A stretch of DNA of 34,093 bases from Chromatiales bacterium. GTDB lineage: Bacteria > Pseudomonadota > Gammaproteobacteria > Steroidobacterales > Woeseiaceae. The position numbers and the translations under genes are program-made. The first letter of the stretch is position 1, and each line of letters starts with the position of its first letter. Below, one piece after another: positions 28,048 to 34,093 of the stretch. The notes beneath the pieces are model-generated. The model was not told the origin of the DNA and made no database searches. It worked only from the letters and a program-made list of their open reading frames with translations. Location of the stretch: the NCBI GenBank assembly GCA_004282875.1, contig SHLT01000021.1, positions 1 through 34,093 on the forward strand. The letters run 5' to 3'.

Positions 28048-29105
28048 GCCTGCTGAGCCAGTACATGATGCGTACGATACTGGCGAGTACCGCTCTCGTT
28101 CTCGTTGTGCTGCTGGCACTTGCGGGTCTGTTCGAGTTCATCGCGGAACTCGATGACATCAAGGGCGACTATCAGACGCCACAGGCGATTCTGTTTACCG
28201 CGCTGAGGCTGCCCAATCTCGCGTTTGAGATGTTACCGGTTGCGGCACTCATCGGTTCATTGCTCGGGCTGGGCGCGCTCGCGGGCAACAGCGAAATCAT
28301 CGTAATGCGATCGGCAGGATTGTCTGTCGGCCGGCTCGCAAGCATGGTGGCGGTATCCGGTGCGGTCCTGCTGATTCTCACAGGCCTGTTGGGCGAGTTC
28401 ATCGGGCCGCCGCTCGACTTCTACGCGCGCGACATGCGTATGGAAGCCCGCTACCAAAAAGACGATGACCTCGGCAACGACACCTGGGTAAAGGATGGTC
28501 CGGTCTACCTGCACCTCGAGCGCGTGAGTACGGAGTTCGAATTCGGCTCGATCTACCTGTTCCGCTTCAATGAAGACAATAAGCTGGCGTCAATCGCATT
28601 GGCCGAGAACTCCGGCATCGACGAGGAAGACAACTGGATTCTCGAAAACTTTCGAGAAACAAAATTTCGCGACGATGGTGTGCAGGTTGTGGAGTCGTCC
28701 GTGGAAGTCGAGTCGTTTGAAGTCAACGCGGAGTTGCTTGGCAGTTCCCTGGCCAAGCCGCTGAGCCTGTCGGCACGGGGCCTGCTCGTCTATATCGACT
28801 ATCTCAAGCGCAACAACCTCGATGCCTCGCAGTACGAATCCGAAATCTGGTATCGCGCGTCGCGCACGCTGACCGTTCTCGTCATGCCGATACTGTCACT
28901 GGCATTCGTATTCGGCTCATTGCGCAGTGGCGGGGCGGGCGGGCGCCTGATGCTCGGTGTCGTCGTTGGCCTGGCGTACTACCTGGCCAGCGAGACGCTC
29001 GCGAACTCCGGACAGGTCTTCAACCTGAATCCCGCGGTCGTCAACTGGCTCCCGTTAGCCGTGTTGTGCGCGATTACGCTGGTGGCACTGGTCCGAATAC
29101 GGTAG
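28044..29105 (+). CDS. lptG: LPS export permease LptG
   Basis: This is the partner of LptF, 353 aa, with the N-terminal LLSQYMMRTILASTALVLVV and the segment LFEFIAELDDIKG typical of LptG. It has six transmembrane helices flanking a periplasmic jellyroll. The start ATG lies in the lptF stop (ATGA), so the two subunits are made in coupled fashion. A longer open frame from 27771 is a different reading of lptF and is not used. The stop lies in a 13-base palindrome shared with the RDD gene. Confidence 0.96.
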   Translation: MSLLSQYMMRTILASTALVLVVLLALAGLFEFIAELDDIKGDYQTPQAILFTALRLPNLAFEMLPVAALIGSLLGLGALAGNSEIIVMRSAGLSVGRLASMVAVSGAVLLILTGLLGEFIGPPLDFYARDMRMEARYQKDDDLGNDTWVKDGPVYLHLERVSTEFEFGSIYLFRFNEDNKLASIALAENSGIDEEDNWILENFRETKFRDDGVQVVESSVEVESFEVNAELLGSSLAKPLSLSARGLLVYIDYLKRNNLDASQYESEIWYRASRTLTVLVMPILSLAFVFGSLRSGGAGGRLMLGVVVGLAYYLASETLANSGQVFNLNPAVVNWLPLAVLCAITLVALVRIR

Positions 29106-29110
29106 CCGGG

Positions 29111-29542
29111 CTACGGCTTCTTGTCCTTCGCTTTGGGGTAGTAAACCAGACGCGTGCCGCTGATGCGGTCGTGCCAGGTCAGCTTGTCCTTGTCCCAGAG
29201 CTGCCACAGAAACCCGAGTCCCGCAGGCGCCCAGGACAGTAGTGCGGCAACGAAACGAATGCTGGCCTGGCCGAAGGACGGAATCGTGTCGTCGTTCGTC
29301 TGCAGCTGCAGCCCCCACGACTGCATGCCGAGCGTGCGGCCGGACCTGGTCCAGAAACCAACGAAGAAGGCGTACACCACGAGTGCGAGCACCACTCGGT
29401 AGAACAGGTTTTCGCCAATCTCGACAGGCTCACCGCCACGCGCGGCGATAAACGGGATCGTCACGAGGAACAGCAGCGCGATCACCAGCAGTGCGTCATA
29501 GAGGATCGCCGCCAGGCGGCGCAGTAAACCCGTGTTTTGCAT
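29111..29542 (-). CDS. RDD family membrane protein
   Basis: This 143-aa membrane protein is of the RDD family, named for conserved Arg-Asp-Asp. Here the pattern appears as LLRRLAAILYDALLV near the N-terminus and WHDRISGTRLV near the C-terminus. It has about three to four hydrophobic helices. Function is unknown; some members are linked to ion transport. It lies 5 bases downstream of the aldo/keto reductase gene and convergent on lptG. Confidence 0.88.
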   Translation of the reverse strand: MQNTGLLRRLAAILYDALLVIALLFLVTIPFIAARGGEPVEIGENLFYRVVLALVVYAFFVGFWTRSGRTLGMQSWGLQLQTNDDTIPSFGQASIRFVAALLSWAPAGLGFLWQLWDKDKLTWHDRISGTRLVYYPKAKDKKP

Positions 29543-29547
29543 TTGTC

Positions 29548-30459
29548 TTAAAGGCTCTGGAAATAGTCGGCCATGCGTTGCCGCGTGGATGCGTCGGGCA
29601 TAGTACCGAAACCGGCGCCGAGATTGTCGGTCATATGGCGTGGTTTGCTGGTTGCGGGTATGGCGCAGGTCACGGCCGGGTGGCTGATGATGAACTTCAG
29701 GAAGTACTGGCCCCAGCTATCGACATATTCTTTTGCGAAATCCGGCAGCGGTTTGTCAGCCACAGTGCGGAACAGGTTGCCCGCCTGGAACGGCCGATTA
29801 ATCAGTACCGCGATCCCGAGATCCTGCGCAAGTGGCAGGATACGATCCTCGGCCTCACGCTCGCCCACGGAGTAGTTGACCTGAATGAAGTCCGGTTTGA
29901 ACGCCACCATTTCCCGCGCAAGCGCCTCATGCGCGCCCGCCGTGTAGTGTGTCAGTCCGCTGTATCGTATCCGGCCCTCGTCCTGCCATTCGCGAATGCT
30001 GTTCATGTGGATTTTCGTGTCGCGCAGATTATGAACCTGCATCAGGTCGATCGACCGGGTGCGCATGCGCTCCGCTGAACGCTGCATTTGTTCTATCCCG
30101 GCGTCGCGCCCGTCGGTCCAGACTTTCGTGGCCAGGAAGACGTCATTCCGGTCGACGCCGGCCGCGATGACGTCACCGATCACACGTTCGGACCGGTTGT
30201 ACATGGGCGACGTGTCGAGCAGGCTGGCGCCATGGTTGACGAGCCGCTCGACAATGTCCTTACGGGTCGCGATTGCATCCGCGGTGCTGTCGACGTCAAA
30301 GACGCTGTAGGTGCCCAGACCGATGACGGGCAGTGATTCTCCCGATGCGGGAATGGGTTTACTCAGCATGCCGGATGATTCATTGGTGAAGGCTACGCCG
30401 GGCAGGGCGCCGAGAGCGGCGCCGGCGGCTATGAATCTGCGTCGGTTCCAGGTCTTCAT
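29548..30459 (-). CDS. aldo/keto reductase with a twin-arginine signal
   Basis: This 303-aa protein is of the AKR superfamily. The N-terminus NRRRFIAAGAALGALPGVAF is a Tat-type signal, so it is probably exported folded. The catalytic tetrad is D82, Y87 (DTSPMYN), K112 (LATKVW) and H143 (MQVHNL). Tat export suits a cofactor-loaded oxidoreductase, but NADPH is not expected in the periplasm, so the electron donor is unclear. Its ATG shares one base with the upstream transporter stop (TAATG). Confidence 0.9.
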   Translation of the reverse strand: MKTWNRRRFIAAGAALGALPGVAFTNESSGMLSKPIPASGESLPVIGLGTYSVFDVDSTADAIATRKDIVERLVNHGASLLDTSPMYNRSERVIGDVIAAGVDRNDVFLATKVWTDGRDAGIEQMQRSAERMRTRSIDLMQVHNLRDTKIHMNSIREWQDEGRIRYSGLTHYTAGAHEALAREMVAFKPDFIQVNYSVGEREAEDRILPLAQDLGIAVLINRPFQAGNLFRTVADKPLPDFAKEYVDSWGQYFLKFIISHPAVTCAIPATSKPRHMTDNLGAGFGTMPDASTRQRMADYFQSL

Positions 30460-31781
30460 TATTCAACTCCACTCAGTTTGAGGGCCTTGGCCTTGCGTTT
30501 GTAGTCTCGGCCGAGCCAGAGTGATACAAACGCCCAGTATATCGCGATGGGCACCATGACCAGCGAAATGCCGGCAATGCCTATGGCAGACATCGACTTG
30601 ATCAACCAGGTTCCAATGACGTCGCCACCACGATAGATCGCGGTATCAATGAAGTTTTTGGTCTTGTATTTCTCTTCGGGCGTGACGACCGAGTAGAGCA
30701 TGTCGGTAGAAGGCTTGGAAAAGCCGAATCCGACGGCACGCCTTGCGATCGTCAAAATAGCGACGACGGCGAGAACCGGGTCCATCGCAAGCAGTGTAAA
30801 CCCGATGGCAGACACTACGGGCATCAGAACGAGAGCACGGCCGATTCCGAATCGCTGCACAACGTGCTTCACGGCAAAGGCCTGGAACATCACGGTCATG
30901 AGGTTTGCGGCCACGTTCATGTTGGAAAAGAAACGGGTCTGCTCGTCGGGGTCGGGGATCTCAACCGCAACCAGTTCGGCGGCAAACATGTAGAGCGCAG
31001 CGCCAAGCGTGCTTGCGATCAACGAGGTTACCGCGATCGCGCTGAAATATTTCGACGACAGCATATGCGTGATACCCGCAAACGCACTCCCGCCGAGCGG
31101 TTTGTCGCTGGCGGCGGTCTGGCTGATTTCGTCTTCGTGCTCGCTGATGATCCACTTGCGCAGCTGTGTGATGCAGACGACAGAGAGCAGCAACAATACG
31201 CCGGCAATCGGCAGCAGGTTGTGCGTTCCGATCGTGGTGACGACGGCACTCGTGCCGATACCGCCGAGCAGAGCGCCAATGCTGCCACCTGCCGAGATTA
31301 CGCCAAACAGCCGGCGTCCCTGCTCGCGCGTGTAGATGTCGGCCATGAAGCTCCAGAAGACCGAAACGATGAACAAATTGAACACACCCACCCAGACAAA
31401 GTAGGCGCGACCCAGCCAAACGGTGCTGTTGCCGCTGTCCACTGCCTGCGAAAACAAGACCCAGAAGATCGCGATGTTGGCCGTGAAGAACAGGTACACC
31501 CAGGGCAGGAATACGCGGCGCGGGAAGCGCGAGGCCACCCAGCCGAAGATCGAGGTGGCGAATATCATCGCGACAAACGTGCCGACAAACAGATAGGGTA
31601 TGGTCTGCGGCCCGCTGCCTACCGCCATGGTTTCGCGTACCGGCCGAATGATGTAGTACGAAGACAGAATGCAGAAGAAGTACGCGAACGACCAGGCGAC
31701 GGCGACATACTCGTGGCGCTCGATGCCCAGGAGTTTGTCGATGAACAGCGTGCGAAGCCTGCTGTCGGTGGAGGCGGTCAT
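30459..31781 (-). CDS. MFS-type transporter, Npt1/Npt2 (ATP/ADP-carrier-like) family
   Basis: This protein of about 440 aa has 10-12 hydrophobic helices. The opening segment LLGIERHEYVAVAWSFAYFF and SSYYIIRPVRETMAVG resembles bacterial Npt1/Npt2-like proteins, distant relatives of the Tlc nucleotide carriers of Chlamydia and Rickettsia. In free-living bacteria their substrates are not established, so I do not call nucleotide transport. The start at 31781 (ATG, MTASTDSR) is chosen. ATG 31793 is an alternative, and upstream TTG codons would overlap the MAPEG gene. It is coupled to the AKR gene. Confidence 0.75.
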   Translation of the reverse strand: MTASTDSRLRTLFIDKLLGIERHEYVAVAWSFAYFFCILSSYYIIRPVRETMAVGSGPQTIPYLFVGTFVAMIFATSIFGWVASRFPRRVFLPWVYLFFTANIAIFWVLFSQAVDSGNSTVWLGRAYFVWVGVFNLFIVSVFWSFMADIYTREQGRRLFGVISAGGSIGALLGGIGTSAVVTTIGTHNLLPIAGVLLLLSVVCITQLRKWIISEHEDEISQTAASDKPLGGSAFAGITHMLSSKYFSAIAVTSLIASTLGAALYMFAAELVAVEIPDPDEQTRFFSNMNVAANLMTVMFQAFAVKHVVQRFGIGRALVLMPVVSAIGFTLLAMDPVLAVVAILTIARRAVGFGFSKPSTDMLYSVVTPEEKYKTKNFIDTAIYRGGDVIGTWLIKSMSAIGIAGISLVMVPIAIYWAFVSLWLGRDYKRKAKALKLSGVE

Positions 31782-31813
31782 GCCGCCGATCATAACAACA
31801 AGAGGGAACAGGA

Positions 31814-32197
31814 ATGGAAGCAACTGTCATAGTGACGTTTTTGGTGCTGGCCCAGTTTGTGTTTTTCGGGGTCCAGGTGGGTGCGATGCGAGGAAAACAC
31901 GGCGTCAAGGCGCCGGCAACAACCGGTCACGAAGAATTCGAGCGCATGAACCGGGTGCATATCAACACCATGGAGCAGCTCGTCGTGTTCCTGCCGGCGC
32001 TCTGGATGCACGCCTTGTATGCGAATCCTCTGTGGGGCGCGGCACTTGGCGCCGTATACATCATCGGGCGATTCCTCTATCGGGCCGAATACCTGAAGGA
32101 CCCGGGTTCGCGCAGCCCCGGTTTCACCATGACGATTACAGCGTCGCTGGTGCTGCTGATCTGGGCGCTGGTTGCGGCGATCAAGGAACTGCTCTGA
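31814..32197 (+). CDS. MAPEG family membrane protein
   Basis: This 127-aa protein has four hydrophobic helices and the MAPEG pattern GHEEFERMNRVHINTMEQL followed by RFLYRAEYLKDPGSRSPGF. MAPEG proteins act in glutathione and eicosanoid metabolism; bacterial members are mostly uncharacterised. GAGGG stands 7 bases before the ATG. It is divergent from the Npt-like gene with about 30 bases between starts, so the promoters must overlap coding sequence. Confidence 0.9.
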   Translation: MEATVIVTFLVLAQFVFFGVQVGAMRGKHGVKAPATTGHEEFERMNRVHINTMEQLVVFLPALWMHALYANPLWGAALGAVYIIGRFLYRAEYLKDPGSRSPGFTMTITASLVLLIWALVAAIKELL

Positions 32198-32254
32198 CAT
32201 AGTCTGCGAATCCGCGAGATTTGAGGCTCGCTCAGGCCGATTGCCTGGACAACA

Positions 32255-32286
32255 CTTCTCCTGTCTTTCAACAAGTTAAGGAGAAG
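32255..32286 (+). promoter_or_regulatory. hairpin masking the Shine-Dalgarno of the secreted-protein gene
   Basis: CTTCTCCT (32255-32262) is the exact complement of AGGAGAAG (32279-32286), separated by a 16-nt loop. The second arm contains the strong SD AGGAG, which ends just before the ATG at 32291. Folded, the mRNA would hide the ribosome binding site; this could be a thermometer-like or protein-controlled switch. Confidence 0.5.
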
Positions 32287-32290
32287 AACA

Positions 32291-32782
32291 ATGGCGAAAT
32301 GGACCTTTGCCTTGCTGGTGCTGCTGAGCGCCGGCGTGCGGGCTGACGGCCTGTCAGAACAAGTCGATGGCTGCGCAGTCCTCAATCAAATCATTTACGA
32401 GGAGGTGACGGCCGCGGGCTGGGGTATCACCAACGCGGATCTCGTGTTCACGAATTTCAACGAGCCAAGCGTGGTTGTGTGCACGAACACGACACAGGCG
32501 GTGAGCGGGGCGTTCGCGTCTGCCCTGACGGCGATCGGGGGCGATGTAACTTGGGAGGACGGCTTCGATCAGCGCGTCGACACTTGCCTGAGTGGTTTCA
32601 TCGAACAGTGTATGCCGCGGTCCCGTGGTTTCGCGCAGCCGGCAGAGGCATCGAGCGCGGCTGTCTCGTGGCAAGCGATCAGCGGCGTCGTCGTCCAGGC
32701 AATGCCGGAGGGCTCGGCGACGGACCGGAGTGTCTTCAGTACGGAGTCGATGCGGCGGGCGGTGCGCTCGGCGCTGCGCTAA
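32291..32782 (+). CDS. hypothetical secreted four-cysteine protein
   Basis: I do not recognise this 163-aa protein. Residues 1-18 (MAKWTFALLVLLSAGVRA) form a clear signal peptide. The mature part has four Cys (28, 64, 99, 107), enough for two disulfides, an Ala/Gly/Val-rich middle and a basic tail SMRRAVRSALR. No metal or nucleotide motif is seen. The SD AGGAG is strong but lies in a hairpin. It stands one gene before a TlpA-like thioredoxin, which would fit an oxidative-folding substrate, an inference only. A minus-strand-oriented terminator follows. Confidence 0.7.
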   Translation: MAKWTFALLVLLSAGVRADGLSEQVDGCAVLNQIIYEEVTAAGWGITNADLVFTNFNEPSVVVCTNTTQAVSGAFASALTAIGGDVTWEDGFDQRVDTCLSGFIEQCMPRSRGFAQPAEASSAAVSWQAISGVVVQAMPEGSATDRSVFSTESMRRAVRSALR

Positions 32783-33042
32783 CGCTCCGCTCTTTGATAT
32801 CGCACGAAAAAGGGCCTTCCCGCGTGGCGGGAAGGCCCTGTGTACTGCTACGGCACCAGTCTTTCTTGAACTTGACCTCTCGCACGAGATATTCCCCTAC
32901 GGATTAACCACGAGCACAACGTTGAAATCCCCGCCGATCGGCAGCTCACTGACGTAAAATCTAGCAGTTGGAAAAAGGTCCAGGGCTGTTCTGGTACGAC
33001 ACTGATTGAAACAGGCCACCTGCTTGCCGCAGACTGTGGTGT
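32783..33042. other. 260-base intergenic region before tlpA-like gene
   Basis: It contains the minus-oriented terminator, the possible gene remnant and one half of an inverted repeat: TGACGTAAA (32950-32958), whose partner TTTACGTCA is at 33048-33056 in the first codons of the next gene. I see no convincing sigma70 promoter for the plus strand. Confidence 0.5.
32806..32838 (-). terminator. strong intrinsic terminator oriented to the minus strand
   Basis: A perfect 12-bp stem GGGCCTTCCCGC (32812-32823) / GCGGGAAGGCCC (32827-32838) has a 3-nt loop. The five-A run at 32807-32811 reads as UUUUU after the stem on the minus strand. On the plus strand the stem is followed by TGTGT, not a T run. No intact minus-strand gene lies just upstream (higher coordinate) of it. 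Confidence 0.75.
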
Positions 33043-33080
33043 ATGAATTTACGTCACTTGGATTGTCGATCCTGGTTCCG
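32898..33080 (-). pseudogene. possible remnant of a minus-strand gene (3' end)
   Basis: On the minus strand a frame is open from about 33080 to a TAG at 32898-32900, 60 bases before the minus-oriented terminator. It has no in-frame ATG and its 5' part runs into tlpA. The translation near its end, TARFYVSELPIGGDFNVVLV, has the alternating hydrophobic look of a real protein C-terminus. A GTG at 33019 would give only 40 aa. This could be a decayed gene end or chance. I do not recognise the family. Confidence 0.3.
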
Positions 33081-33600
33081 CATCAGGATGTCAGCAGTGC
33101 TCGCCTGCTTTGTTATTGGAGCGGGTCCGGCGCTGGCCGTGGAGGTCGGCGACGTGCCACCCGACTATCTCGGGAAATCCAGCAGCAAGACCAAGATCCA
33201 TCTCTCAGAGAGCGCGGGCAAGATCCGGATCGTTACGTTTTGGGCCACGTGGTGTGCGCCGTGTTTGAAAGAACTGCCGGTGTTGAACGCGGTCCAGAAG
33301 AAGGGTGGGGCGAGTCGCATCCAGGTTTTTGCTGTGAATATCAACAACCGGCAAATCGACTTTCGGCGGGCGCTGCGCAAATTGAAAGACTACGAGATCG
33401 AATTCGTCTATGACTACAAGAATTCGGTTGCCGACAAATACGGCGTCGAGGGGATCCCGCACATGTTCATTATCGATGTCGACGGGCGGGTCGCGTTTCG
33501 TCACGTTGGTTACAACGAAGACGCAATCCCGACAATCGTTGAGGAGATCAACTCGTTGCTGGTCAAGAACAAGCTGGTTAACAGCGAGCCTGAGACCTGA
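33043..33600 (+). CDS. TlpA/ResA-like thioredoxin-fold protein, exported
   Basis: This 185-aa protein has an N-terminal signal or anchor (RIRMSAVLACFVIGAGPALA). A thioredoxin fold follows with the redox motif WCAPC (C71, C74) in TFWATWCAPCLKELPVL and the cis-proline P139 in VEGIPHMFIID. Such proteins reduce or exchange disulfides in the periplasm, for example in cytochrome c maturation; no ccm gene is nearby. Neither ATG 33043 nor ATG 33088 has a good SD. The latter would give a shorter, standard signal peptide. Confidence 0.9.
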   Translation: MNLRHLDCRSWFRIRMSAVLACFVIGAGPALAVEVGDVPPDYLGKSSSKTKIHLSESAGKIRIVTFWATWCAPCLKELPVLNAVQKKGGASRIQVFAVNINNRQIDFRRALRKLKDYEIEFVYDYKNSVADKYGVEGIPHMFIIDVDGRVAFRHVGYNEDAIPTIVEEINSLLVKNKLVNSEPET

Positions 33601-33642
33601 ATCTAATCTGGGCTGATGACATCCTGCGCGAAGGAGAACCCG

Positions 33643-33885
33643 GTGAGCGATGCTCCCAATGCAAAAGACGATCTGAAAAACAACGGAGAACTCGGGTTCC
33701 TTGCGTCGCTTTTTATGGGCATCATGCGGGACCTCGTCAAGTTCATCATTGCATTTGTGGTCGGAACGGGTGCTGGCGCGATCGTCTGCTGGTACTACGG
33801 CGTTCCATTGGTCTTTTCCCTGGCGGGGGGCATTCTTGTGCTGGGCCTGGCTCTAGCCTTGTCGACCGACAGCTTGTTCTCTTAG
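33643..33885 (+). CDS. small membrane protein of unknown function
   Basis: I do not recognise this 80-aa protein. It has a polar N-terminus (MSDAPNAKDDLKNNGELG) and two hydrophobic helices separated by a short YYG-containing turn, then a polar end. I chose the GTG at 33643 because AAGGAG stands 6 bases before it; an in-frame ATG at 33616 has no such site. The gene is 42 bases after the thioredoxin gene and probably co-transcribed with it. Its stop codon falls in a 9-base sequence shared with the tRNA-Glu T arm. Confidence 0.65.
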   Translation: MSDAPNAKDDLKNNGELGFLASLFMGIMRDLVKFIIAFVVGTGAGAIVCWYYGVPLVFSLAGGILVLGLALALSTDSLFS

Positions 33886-33896
33886 GGGACTGACTC

Positions 33897-33965
33897 AAAT
33901 CGGCTTAGGCCGATTTTCGCCCCTGCGGGGCGCGCTGCGCGCGTCCAAAACGCTGGCGCGTTTTG
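33897..33965. repeat. cluster of four consecutive palindromes (REP-like)
   Basis: In order: AAATCGGC/GCCGATTT (33897-33916, 4-nt loop), CGCCCC/GGGGCG (33918-33932), CGCG/CGCG (33931-33941), and CAAAACGC/GCGTTTTG (33946-33965). The first is followed by TTTT and may end the plus-strand operon. The tandem layout between a small gene and a tRNA resembles composite REP/BIME elements. Copies elsewhere in the genome would prove it. Confidence 0.55.
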
Positions 33966-34000
33966 TCGAACAGGATTCTCGTCCCGGGCAGGAACTACGA

Positions 34001-34034
34001 AAAAAATAAAAAGGGGCCACGAGGGCCCCTTTTC
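34001..34034. terminator. intrinsic terminator downstream of tRNA-Glu
   Basis: GGGGCC (34013-34018) and GGCCCC (34024-34029) form a stem with a 5-nt loop, flanked by an A-rich run on the left and TTTT on the right. On the minus strand the stem is followed by TTTTTATTTTTT, a standard terminator 8 bases past the tRNA 3' end. The plus strand also ends in TTTT. Confidence 0.85.
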
Positions 34035-34041
34035 ATTTATT

Positions 34042-34093
34042 TGGTACTCCCTAGGGGACTCGAACCCCTGTTGCCGCCGTGAGAGGGCGGAGT
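34042..34093 (-). tRNA. tRNA-Glu(CUC), 3' part; 5' part beyond window
   Basis: The reverse complement shows the anticodon arm CCGCC-CTCTCAC-GGCGG with anticodon CTC (reads GAG), the variable bases, and the T arm AGGGG-TTCGAGT-CCCCT. It also shows the acceptor 3' strand AGGGAGT, discriminator A and an encoded CCA (34042-34044 on the plus strand). The layout matches E. coli tRNA-Glu except for C in place of U at anticodon position 34 and changes in the acceptor stem. The D arm and 5' acceptor strand lie past the right edge. Confidence 0.92.

Noticed and set aside
30864-31832. 322-codon plus-strand frame opposite the Npt-like transporter
   Set aside because: It is a hydrophilic, low-complexity translation that mirrors the hydrophobic codons of the transporter.

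Overview
The window is a GC-rich, densely packed chromosomal segment from a Gammaproteobacterium. This placement is inferred from gene order. The block purM-purN / DUF2066 / CDP-alcohol transferase / AI-2E permease / hda / wrbA / arsC follows an order known from Pseudomonas and relatives. The divergent pair lptF-lptG against pepA-holC-valS is a classic gammaproteobacterial arrangement. Most genes are core housekeeping genes in tight operons with 1-4 nt overlaps. I see no insertion sequence, prophage or CRISPR array. No gene-free gap exceeds 300 bases; the largest are 2333-2559 and 32783-33042.

Layout: 1-2332 (-) is a large protein with HEAT-like repeats fused to a Ser/Thr kinase, cut by the window edge. 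It is divergent from mrp/apbC and dcd (2560-4220, +). After an AT-rich hairpin comes purM-purN (-). From 6077 to 9456 (+) run DUF2066, a CDP-alcohol phosphatidyltransferase, an AI-2E family permease and hda. Then follow arsC-wrbA (-), a DUF4398 lipoprotein and acylphosphatase (+), and proS with a lytic transglycosylase (-). The + strand continues with a phosphatidylserine-decarboxylase-like protein, a family 4 uracil-DNA glycosylase, rimI, prfC and a UMF1 transporter (13549-18202). The minus strand carries tgpA-like transglutaminase, DUF58 and MoxR genes, then valS, holC and pepA (18192-26864). Next are lptF-lptG (+), then RDD, a Tat-exported aldo/keto reductase and an Npt-like MFS transporter (-). 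The last 2.3 kb (+) is the least conventional part: a MAPEG protein, a four-cysteine secreted protein behind a hairpin that would mask its ribosome binding site, a TlpA-like thioredoxin, a small membrane protein, a cluster of palindromes, and the 3' part of a tRNA-Glu(CUC) gene.

The genes cover purine synthesis, dUTP avoidance and uracil repair, control of DnaA, translation (ProRS, ValRS, RF3, RimI), LPS export and envelope redox functions. I do not see an obvious undescribed multi-gene system. The best leads are the HEAT-kinase fusion, a PSD-like protein that has lost its pyruvoyl-forming Gly-Ser, a CDP-alcohol transferase with Val in place of the signature Arg, the SD-masking hairpin at 32255-32286, and a possible gene remnant antisense to the region ahead of tlpA.
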